Origin: Anaerovibrio sp.
Lineage (GTDB): Bacteria; Bacillota; Negativicutes; Selenomonadales; Selenomonadaceae
Direction of reading: 5' to 3'
Length of the DNA: 6,121 nt
NCBI GenBank assembly: GCA_016302095.1
Contig: JAEDOE010000075.1
Coordinates: 1-6,121 of the forward strand
The notes below the pieces were generated by a model, which saw only the letters and a program-made list of their open reading frames with translations, was not told the origin of the DNA and ran no database searches. Position numbers and translations under genes: made by a program. Shown here piece after piece: positions 1-5,626 of the stretch; position 1 is the first letter of the stretch, and each line of letters begins with the position of its first letter.

Positions 1-152
1 TACGATATTGATTTTATTTTGATGCCGAGAATACACTCTATCAATTTTTTGCACAATTCCTGCTTTTCCATGACCAATCTGAACATGAAGTTGTTGCGCA
101 GTGTCAGCTTATTCCATTTTGCTATCCGCTTATCTTTTCTCCATTTACTCAT
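1..152 (-). CDS. Rpn family recombination-promoting nuclease / putative transposase, N-terminal fragment
   Basis: This is the first 50 codons of a gene that leaves the window at base 1. It starts MSKWRKDKRIAKW and continues with LTLRNNFMFRLVMEKQEL and LIECILGIKIKSIS. The pattern 'LTLxNxFMFxxVMExxELCKxLIExILGIKI' is the typical opening of the Rpn / PD-(D/E)XK nuclease family transposases that are multicopy in many Clostridia and Negativicutes. Family members are thought to be DNA endonucleases that promote RecA-independent recombination. The catalytic residues would lie beyond the edge, so activity cannot be judged. The start is supported by a GAGGAAG ribosome-binding site 7 bases upstream and by its own promoter. 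The DNA is visibly more AT-rich than the glycogen genes, which fits a mobile or acquired gene. Family assignment rests on recalled N-terminal similarity only. Confidence 0.72.
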   Translation of the reverse strand, partial: MSKWRKDKRIAKWNKLTLRNNFMFRLVMEKQELCKKLIECILGIKIKSIS

Positions 153-159
153 CGCAATG

Positions 160-166
160 CTTCCTC
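160..166 (-). promoter_or_regulatory. Ribosome-binding site of the Rpn-like gene
   Basis: On the minus strand GAGGAAG lies 7 bases before the ATG at 152-150. It is a good Shine-Dalgarno match at normal spacing and it decides the start of the edge-truncated gene. Confidence 0.7.
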
Positions 167-190
167 ACACCAATTTTTATGTACATATGT

Positions 191-219
191 ATTGTATCAT
201 AAAATCAAAATACATTCAA
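191..219 (-). promoter_or_regulatory. Sigma-A/70-type promoter with extended -10 for the Rpn-like gene
   Basis: Read on the minus strand: -35 TTGAAT (214-219), a spacer of exactly 17 bases, and -10 TACAAT (191-196) preceded by TGA, an extended -10 element. Predicted transcription would begin near 184, giving a leader of about 30 bases before the Rpn-like start. The promoter lies downstream of the terminator at 263-302, so this gene appears to be transcribed independently of the glycogen genes. A perfect 10-base palindrome, TACATATGTA (182-191), sits at the expected start point. Confidence 0.62.
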
Positions 220-262
220 TCAATGCTTTACAATTCACTTTTCTGGAAAATGTGATGAACAT

Positions 263-302
263 AAAACTGCATATCCGCCCAGTCAGACGAACATGCAGTT
301 TT
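263..302 (-). terminator. Intrinsic terminator after the GH13-GH77 gene
   Basis: A perfect 10-bp inverted repeat, AAAACTGCAT (263-272) with ATGCAGTTTT (293-302), encloses a further helix. In minus-strand RNA, positions 273-279 also pair with 286-292, using three G-U wobbles, to give about 17 pairs and a 6-base loop. The same pairs would be A-C mismatches in plus-strand RNA, so the structure favours minus-strand transcription. The 3' arm ends in four Us and is followed by A, so the U tract is short. It starts 71 bases after the stop of the fusion gene. The 10-bp core is symmetric and could weakly stop transcription in both directions. Confidence 0.72.
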
Positions 303-373
303 AATTACATTATATTAAGTTAAGCTAAATTACAACATTGAACTAACCTAACAGCTAAGTTAATCCACGTTAA
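303..373. other. AT-rich spacer with short direct repeats
   Basis: These 71 bases between the fusion stop codon and its terminator carry no credible gene. They are strongly AT-rich and contain TAAGTTAA twice (316-323 and 356-363), each next to AGCTAA (324-329 and 353-358), in swapped order. This may be low-complexity sequence only. Confidence 0.4.
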
Positions 374-3300
374 TTACCGCTTATACCTGTCAGCCAGCCC
401 CTTGAGCCATGCAGACCTCTCCTTGGTCAGCATCCCCGGCTTCATGCGCCAGGACCAGTTGCCGTCAGCAGTACCAGGCAGGTTCATGCGATGCTGGCCG
501 TCCAGCCCCAGCACGTCCTGCATAGCAATAATCGCCATACGAGCCTCGGAAGCATAAGCATGCTCCACCAGCTTTTTGCCCAGCTCCTCTGGAGTAGCCC
601 CCGGCACGCCCAGCATATTGGCAATAGCCTCTGCCTCGGCACGGGAAGCATTCTCCTTCAGCCAGCCCACGATAGTATTGTTGTCATGGGTGCTGGTATA
701 GACGATGCTGTCCTCAGGCTCCACGAAATTGATGCGGCCGTTCTCGTTGAAGTGCAGCTCAAACTGCAGCACCTTCATGCCAGGGAACTGGCAATCCTGC
801 CTCAGCTGCTCCACCTGGTCGGTAATCACGCCCAGGTCCTCTGCCACAATCGGCACATTCCCGATTGCCTTCCGCACCAGGTCAAAGAACGGCTTGCCAG
901 GGCCCGGACGCCATGCGCCGTCAATGGCGGTCTTGGCATCGCCATCAACCTCCCAGAATGACTCAAAGCCCCGGAAATGGTCAATGCGCACGATATCCAC
1001 CTGCTTCAGGATATTCTTGAAACGGCGAATCCACCAGTCATAGCCATCCTGCTTCATAATCTCCCAATTATACTGAGGGTTGCCCCAGAGCTGGCCTGTC
1101 TCGCTGAAATAATCAGGCGGTACACCGGCAACCTTGTAAGGCCTGCCGTTCTGATCCAGCTTGAACAGCTGCTGATGCGCCCAGGCATCGGCACTATCCT
1201 GGGAAACAAAAATCGGCATATCTCCCATGATCTTGATTCCCTTGTCATTGGCGTACTTCTTCAGTGCCTGCCACTGCTGGTTGAAGATGTACTGCTCGAA
1301 CATTACCTCCCCAATCTCATAGGAAAGCTGTTCCTCCATGGCATCCAATGCCACCTCGTCCCGGCGTACGAATTCGGCATCCCATTCATTCCAGCCCTTG
1401 CCATTGTGCCAGTCCTTCAATGCCTGGAACATGGCATAATCCCGAAGCCAGTACTGATTGGCATCCACGAATTTCTGGAAATCCTCCCTGTCTTCCTTGG
1501 TACTGGTATTAAAGAAATTGATATATGCCTTAAACATCAGGGACGGCTTCAGCATCTGCGCCCAGGAATAATCCGCCTTGCCATTGTCCATGATGGAGGC
1601 ATCCTGCAAATCCACCTCGGTCAAAAGCCCCTTATCTGCCAGCATCTCCAAAGAAATAAGCAAAGGATTGCCAGCAAAGGCAGACGGAGAAGCATACGGA
1701 GAGCTGCCTGCTCCCACAGGGTTCAGCGGCAATATCTGCCAAATCTTCTGCCCGGACTCAGCCAAAAAGTCCACGAACTTGTACGCCTCAGGCCCCAGGT
1801 CACCGATACCAAACGGAGATGGCAAGGAAGTAGGATGCAACAGCACACCGCACTGGCGTGCGCCCTTTGCCAGGGCCGCTGCCGCCGGCTTGTGCTGATA
1901 TACAAGGCCGGCATAAGCCGGGATATCAACCTCCAGCCTGCCCCGCATAATCCTGATATCCGGCCTGTCACCAAGGGCATCCACCATGATGCCTGCCGCC
2001 AGGTCCCGCACATCCAGGGAAGCATGCCTTGGCTCGCTGCTGCGGTTAATAAGGACAATAAATACCTCATTTTCCGCCTCCATGCCAAAGACATCCTTCT
2101 GCTTATCAATCACACGGGCATAGCCGTATACATCTCCCTTGGCATAGATAGGCAGGATACTGCCTGTCTGCAATGCCGTATGCTTGTTGCGCAAATGGAT
2201 GAGCTTTCTGGTCCACTGCCTGAGCTCCGCATCGCCGTTTTCCCAGTCATAGGTGCCTCGGCAATAAGGGTCGCGGTAGCCCTGCAAACCGATTTCATCA
2301 CCATAATAAACACTAGGCACTCCCGGGAAGGTCATCTGCCACAAAATAGCCGCCTTGAGACGCTGAATACCCTTGTGAAGCCTTGGCCCATCCAGCTTGT
2401 ACTGTGCCTGACGGACAGCAGGTACACCTTCCTGGCTAGGGGCCTCACCCAGCAGGGTAAGAATACGCTCCCTGTCATGACTGCCCAGCAGATTCATCAT
2501 GACATAGAAATTCTGCTTTGGATAATTCTCCATCAAGCTCTTGAGCCGCTTGGAAATCTGAGTTGCATCAGCATATCCCAGCAAAAAGTCCAGCACTACC
2601 TGCCGGAAAGGATAATTCATGGCAGAATCCAGCTCCTGGCCGCAGAGGTATTCACGGGATACACCGTAAGCACTCTTGTTGGAAGCATCCTCCCATACCT
2701 CGCCCAGCATAACTGCATCCTTATCCACTTCCTTGAGAACCTTGTAGAAGGTCTGAGTGAATTTCTCAGGCAGCTCGTCCACCACATCAAGGCGCCAGCC
2801 GCAGATCCCCTGCTTCATCCAGTATTTCAGCACGCTGTCCTCATTTTCGATGATGAACTTCATATAGGAAGGATTTTCTTCCTTGACATTTGGCAGAGTG
2901 CTGAAGCCCCACCAGCTTTCATAGCCGTTAGGATAATTATTGAAGCAGTACCAGTCATAATAAGGAGACTCCTTGGACTGATAGGCTCCCAGCGTATCAT
3001 AGTTGCCATATTTATTGAAATAACGGCTGTCATCGCCTGTATGGCTGAACACGCCATCCAGCATAATGCGGATGCCCATTTTTTTTGCATCAGCACAGAG
3101 CTGCTTCAGCTCCTCATTGGTGCCCAGGATAGGGTCTACCTTGTGGTAGTCACCAGTATCATAGTGATGGTTGCTGGCAGACTCAAAAATCGGGTTCAGG
3201 TAAATAACAGATATGCCCAAATCCTTGAGGTAGCCCAGCTTCTCCCGGATACCTGCCAGATTGCCCCCGAAGAAGTCGTATGCAACGATTTCCCGGGTAT

Positions 3301-3853
3301 CAGGGTCCTTGTAGTAGCATGGCTTGTCGTTCCAGCTGGCATGATATACAGCACCCTTCTTCTCCACCAGGGTATTGCCCTTGCGATAAAAGCGGTCAGG
3401 GAAAATCTGATACATGACAGAGTGCTTGAACCAGTCCGGCGTCTTTGCCCCCTTGTTAAATACCGTTATCTGGTAGGACTGGGATGGCGGATTGTCGGAC
3501 AGAATTCCCACCCCGCCCATGCGCTCATTGTTATTGCCGTAGTACCAGGTTCTGCCATCCATGGTAATAATAAAATAATACCAGAGAAGGCAGCCCCTCT
3601 CAGGCATGGTAATATGGGCGGAATAATACATCTCGCCGCCCACCGGGTCCTCCGGCAAAAGCTCATAGACCATCTCGCCTACCCGCTCACGCCAGAACCT
3701 TGCCTTGATCTGGATAGATGGCTGGACATTGCCCAACTCCGAAAGCTCCAGCTTCAGGCGCAACCGAATACCGGTAGTTGCCTCTGCCGCTCCCACAGGA
3801 CTGCGATAAAATTCATTCTGCGAATTGTGTTCTACATGTTTTAACTGTGGCAT
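374..3853 (-). CDS. Bifunctional GH13 neopullulanase-like glucanohydrolase / GH77 4-alpha-glucanotransferase
   Basis: This 1159-residue cytoplasmic protein has no signal peptide. Residues 1-135 look like a beta-sandwich N-terminal domain of the neopullulanase/CBM34 type (LWYYF near 90, YYGNN near 105). Residues 140 to about 650 are a GH13 barrel plus C domain, with MYQIFPDRF (147-155), DGVFSH (266-271), GWRLD with nucleophile D356, GEVW with acid E385, and GSHD with stabiliser D460. An Ala-rich stretch (657-662) leads into a full-length GH77 amylomaltase (about 668-1159) with SSPYASPSAFAGNP, VRIDHFRG with nucleophile D958, AEDLG with acid E1005 and THDNN with D1057. Both triads are complete. 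The GH13 half should cut alpha-1,4 and perhaps alpha-1,6 bonds in maltodextrins or glycogen; the GH77 half transfers glucan chains and releases glucose. Databases may call such proteins GlgX/MalQ, but the GH13 half resembles neopullulanase, MalZ or amylopullulanase more than GlgX. Only the synthesis genes lie upstream, behind a terminator. Confidence 0.95.
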   Translation of the reverse strand: MPQLKHVEHNSQNEFYRSPVGAAEATTGIRLRLKLELSELGNVQPSIQIKARFWRERVGEMVYELLPEDPVGGEMYYSAHITMPERGCLLWYYFIITMDGRTWYYGNNNERMGGVGILSDNPPSQSYQITVFNKGAKTPDWFKHSVMYQIFPDRFYRKGNTLVEKKGAVYHASWNDKPCYYKDPDTREIVAYDFFGGNLAGIREKLGYLKDLGISVIYLNPIFESASNHHYDTGDYHKVDPILGTNEELKQLCADAKKMGIRIMLDGVFSHTGDDSRYFNKYGNYDTLGAYQSKESPYYDWYCFNNYPNGYESWWGFSTLPNVKEENPSYMKFIIENEDSVLKYWMKQGICGWRLDVVDELPEKFTQTFYKVLKEVDKDAVMLGEVWEDASNKSAYGVSREYLCGQELDSAMNYPFRQVVLDFLLGYADATQISKRLKSLMENYPKQNFYVMMNLLGSHDRERILTLLGEAPSQEGVPAVRQAQYKLDGPRLHKGIQRLKAAILWQMTFPGVPSVYYGDEIGLQGYRDPYCRGTYDWENGDAELRQWTRKLIHLRNKHTALQTGSILPIYAKGDVYGYARVIDKQKDVFGMEAENEVFIVLINRSSEPRHASLDVRDLAAGIMVDALGDRPDIRIMRGRLEVDIPAYAGLVYQHKPAAAALAKGARQCGVLLHPTSLPSPFGIGDLGPEAYKFVDFLAESGQKIWQILPLNPVGAGSSPYASPSAFAGNPLLISLEMLADKGLLTEVDLQDASIMDNGKADYSWAQMLKPSLMFKAYINFFNTSTKEDREDFQKFVDANQYWLRDYAMFQALKDWHNGKGWNEWDAEFVRRDEVALDAMEEQLSYEIGEVMFEQYIFNQQWQALKKYANDKGIKIMGDMPIFVSQDSADAWAHQQLFKLDQNGRPYKVAGVPPDYFSETGQLWGNPQYNWEIMKQDGYDWWIRRFKNILKQVDIVRIDHFRGFESFWEVDGDAKTAIDGAWRPGPGKPFFDLVRKAIGNVPIVAEDLGVITDQVEQLRQDCQFPGMKVLQFELHFNENGRINFVEPEDSIVYTSTHDNNTIVGWLKENASRAEAEAIANMLGVPGATPEELGKKLVEHAYASEARMAIIAMQDVLGLDGQHRMNLPGTADGNWSWRMKPGMLTKERSAWLKGLADRYKR

Positions 3854-3860
3854 CTAATCT

Positions 3861-3866
3861 CTCCCC
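3861..3866 (-). promoter_or_regulatory. Ribosome-binding site of the GH13-GH77 gene
   Basis: GGGGAG on the minus strand lies 7 bases before the ATG at 3853-3851. It supports this start, which opens MPQLKHVEHN. Confidence 0.65.
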
Positions 3867-3920
3867 ACAATTTCTCTCATCAGCTTCATCGTCCCCGCCT
3901 ATGCAGCAGGAAACATTCAC

Positions 3921-3948
3921 ATGATTGACTATTATTCACTATTTGCAA
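3921..3948 (-). promoter_or_regulatory. Weak candidate promoter for the GH13-GH77 gene
   Basis: On the minus strand TTGCAA (3943-3948) is followed after 16 bases by AATCAT (3921-3926), each matching four of six consensus positions. It overlaps the tail of the glgA terminator and would give a leader of about 60 bases. A promoter is expected here because a terminator separates the gene from glgA, but this particular match is poor. Confidence 0.2.
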
Positions 3949-3999
3949 AAAACTCGACGAGTGAGGCTGCATATAAACACCTACTACCCCGTCGAGTTT
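3947..3999 (-). terminator. Intrinsic terminator after glgA
   Basis: The minus-strand transcript has a perfect 10-bp stem, AAACTCGACG (3990-3999) with CGTCGAGTTT (3950-3959), followed directly by Us to 3947, giving a run of six Us from 3952. It begins 21 bases after the glgA stop codon. The 30-base interior is long for an intrinsic terminator, but part of it can pair: 3980-3985 with 3960-3966 with one bulged C. In the plus direction the trailing sequence is TTTCTCTT, a weaker U tract, so bidirectional action is possible but not needed. Confidence 0.85.
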
Positions 4000-4020
4000 C
4001 TCTTATGCTAAAAATTTAAA

Positions 4021-5463
4021 TTACTCAGGCTTTACAGCAATGCGCTTGTACAAATCCAGATATTCCTCTGCAGACTTGTGCCAGCTGAAATCACTGTTGA
4101 TAGCATTTTCCACAACATGCTGCCAGATATTCGGATCACGATAGTCTGCCAGGGCAGTCTTGAGGGTGAACAGCATATCATGGGCATTAATGTTGTTAAA
4201 GCTGTAGCCATTGCCCTGATTAGTATACTTATTGAAGGACTCCACCGTATCCTTCAGTCCGCCGGTAGCGCGCACAACAGGCACCGTGCCATACCGCAGG
4301 GCAATCAGCTGCCCCAGGCCGCACGGCTCATACTCGGACGGCATCAGGAACAGGTCCGCGCCTGCATAGATGCGCTGCGCCAGCTCGTTGGAGAAGCGGA
4401 TGTTGGCGGATACCTTGGTAGGCAGGCGCCACTGCAGTCCCCGGAACCAGTCCTCATACTGCTTGTCACCTGTGCCCAGCAGTACAAACTGGCACTCCTC
4501 CGCCTGCAACAGCTCATCCATAACCCGGACAATCAAATCCAGCCCCTTGGCTGCCACCAGACGGGATACCAGGCCGATCATCGGAATGCGGCGGTCAACA
4601 GGCAGCCCCAGCTGCTCCTGCAGCTTTTCCTTGTTGTCAGCCTTCTTGCCGATAGTATCAGCAGTATAGTTGACAAACAGGTTCGGGTCCGTCTCCGGGT
4701 TGTACACATCGTAGTCAATGCCGTTAACGATGCCGACAATATTCTCCCCCCTGGTTCTCAGGAGGCCATCCAGCTGCTCACCAAAGTAAGGATACTGGAT
4801 TTCCTGGGCATAGGTACGGCTGACAGTGCCGACCACATCAGCGTAGACGATGCCGCCCTTCATAAAGTTGACAGCATCATGGAACTCCAGGTCACCGTTG
4901 TTGAAATACTTCCAATCCAGTCCCAGAACATTGTCCATAATCTCCTTGCTGAACATGCCCTGATACTTCAGGTTGTGAATGGAGAATACCGTCTTGATGT
5001 TGGCATAACGCTCGTCTCCTTGATGCTCCAGCTTCAGGAACACATTGACAAGGGCGGCATGCCAGTCGTTGGAGTTGATCACATCCGGGAAGAAATCAAG
5101 GAGCGGCAGAAGGTTCAGAACAGCCCTTGAGAAAAATGAGAATCTCTCCGCATCGTCGCCATAGCCATAAAGGCCATCACGCTTGAAATAATCCTCATTG
5201 TCCACAAAATAATAGGTAACACCATCCTGCTCAATCATATCCACACCGGCATACTTGTGCCGCCAGGATACATCTACAAAGATATGCCCTACATGCTTCA
5301 TCTGGGACTTGTACTGCTCGGCTATCTTGCTGTATTTCGGCAGGATAACCCTGGCGTCTACCCCCATCTTTGCCAGCTCTTTCGGCAGGGAACCGGCCAC
5401 ATCGGCCAGACCGCCTGTCTTGATAAATGGAACAGCTTCAGAAGCTACATACAACACCTTCAT
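4021..5463 (-). CDS. glgA: Glycogen synthase (ADP-glucose type, GT5)
   Basis: A complete 480-residue protein of the usual bacterial GlgA length. It transfers glucose from ADP-glucose to the non-reducing end of an alpha-1,4-glucan in the cytoplasm. The N-terminal GT5 domain opens MKVLYVASEAVPFIKTGGLADV, whose K15-T-G-G-L is the ADP-glucose-binding signature. DWH (133-135) and SIHNLKYQG (161-169) line the acceptor cleft. The C-terminal GT-B half has NGID (247-250), RLVAAKG with R301 and K306 for the phosphates, and EPCGLGQL with E379. No key residue is missing. The start is fixed by this conserved opening and by an AAGAAGGG ribosome-binding site. glgB lies 163 bases upstream in the same direction, and a terminator closes the transcript just after the stop, so glgB-glgA probably form the end of a synthesis operon. 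Confidence 0.98.
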   Translation of the reverse strand: MKVLYVASEAVPFIKTGGLADVAGSLPKELAKMGVDARVILPKYSKIAEQYKSQMKHVGHIFVDVSWRHKYAGVDMIEQDGVTYYFVDNEDYFKRDGLYGYGDDAERFSFFSRAVLNLLPLLDFFPDVINSNDWHAALVNVFLKLEHQGDERYANIKTVFSIHNLKYQGMFSKEIMDNVLGLDWKYFNNGDLEFHDAVNFMKGGIVYADVVGTVSRTYAQEIQYPYFGEQLDGLLRTRGENIVGIVNGIDYDVYNPETDPNLFVNYTADTIGKKADNKEKLQEQLGLPVDRRIPMIGLVSRLVAAKGLDLIVRVMDELLQAEECQFVLLGTGDKQYEDWFRGLQWRLPTKVSANIRFSNELAQRIYAGADLFLMPSEYEPCGLGQLIALRYGTVPVVRATGGLKDTVESFNKYTNQGNGYSFNNINAHDMLFTLKTALADYRDPNIWQHVVENAINSDFSWHKSAEEYLDLYKRIAVKPE

Positions 5464-5468
5464 AAAAA

Positions 5469-5476
5469 CCCTTCTT
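5469..5476 (-). promoter_or_regulatory. Ribosome-binding site of glgA
   Basis: AAGAAGGG on the minus strand lies 5 bases, all T, before the glgA ATG at 5463-5461. Confidence 0.75.
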
Positions 5477-5480
5477 TCTA

Positions 5481-5524
5481 GCGCCCTTGCGCATACCCCT
5501 TCCGTAAAAACGGATTATATATCC
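5481..5524 (-). other. Three small hairpins in the glgA leader
   Basis: Just upstream of the glgA ribosome-binding site are three short inverted repeats in a row: GCGC-4-GCGC (5481-5492), CCGT-4-ACGG (5502-5513, loop UUUU in minus-strand RNA) and GGAT-5-ATCC (5512-5524). Each stem is only 4 bp, and the last two overlap by two bases, so they cannot form together. Individually they could be chance; their clustering in the leader is the reason for listing them. Confidence 0.35.
5514..5519 (-). promoter_or_regulatory. Possible -10 box (TATAAT) ahead of glgA
   Basis: A perfect TATAAT on the minus strand about 50 bases before the glgA start. No good -35 stands at 16-18 bases; GTGGCA at a 19-base spacing matches four of six positions. 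A start near 5507 would leave a leader of about 44 bases that bypasses the large stem-loop. This is a possible internal promoter allowing glgA expression apart from glgB. Confidence 0.3.
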
Positions 5525-5530
5525 CTTCTG

Positions 5531-5578
5531 GCAGGGACTGCCACTCCCCAACGGCATCACCATGCCGACAGTCCCCGC
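5531..5578 (-). other. Nested stem-loop in the glgB-glgA intergenic region
   Basis: Arms 5531-5540 and 5569-5578 form a 10-pair helix in minus-strand RNA, with one G-U pair that would be an A-C mismatch on the other strand. Inside it, CGGCAT (5552-5557) and ATGCCG (5562-5567) form a second perfect 6-bp hairpin with a 4-base loop, set against the 3' side of the plus-strand coordinates with an 11-base single-stranded stretch on the other side. No U tract follows in the minus direction, so it does not look like a standard terminator. It could be an mRNA stability or processing element, or a regulatory leader. I recognise no known riboswitch. Confidence 0.55.
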
Positions 5579-5598
5579 TTTACAAACTTCAAATATAC

Positions 5599-5616
5599 TT
5601 TTGCAAACCTGCAAAA
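5599..5616 (-). other. Hairpin just after glgB
   Basis: A perfect inverted repeat, TTTTGCA (5599-5605) with TGCAAAA (5610-5616), with a 4-base loop, 10 bases downstream of the glgB stop codon. No U-run follows the stem in the minus direction and the stem is AT-rich, so it would be a weak terminator at best. It may protect the glgB mRNA end. Confidence 0.4.
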
Positions 5617-5626
5617 CCTGTCAGGC

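Noticed and set aside
19..255. A 78-codon plus-strand open frame at the left edge
   Set aside because: No ribosome-binding site or recognisable domain, and it overlaps the Rpn-like start and its promoter on the minus strand, which explain the region better.
977..3844. A 955-codon open frame on the plus strand, antisense to the GH13-GH77 gene
   Set aside because: It lies in exact codon register with the real gene, so its stops correspond only to TTA, CTA and TCA codons on the minus strand, which this gene avoids. The predicted protein shows no family motifs, while the minus-strand gene has two full catalytic triads.
4078..5130. A 350-codon plus-strand open frame opposite glgA
   Set aside because: It is an antisense shadow produced by glgA codon bias; glgA is unambiguous on the other strand.
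5531..5578. The nested stem-loop as an intrinsic terminator of glgB
   Set aside because: No run of Us follows it in the minus direction; the next bases are purine-rich and then TATAAT.
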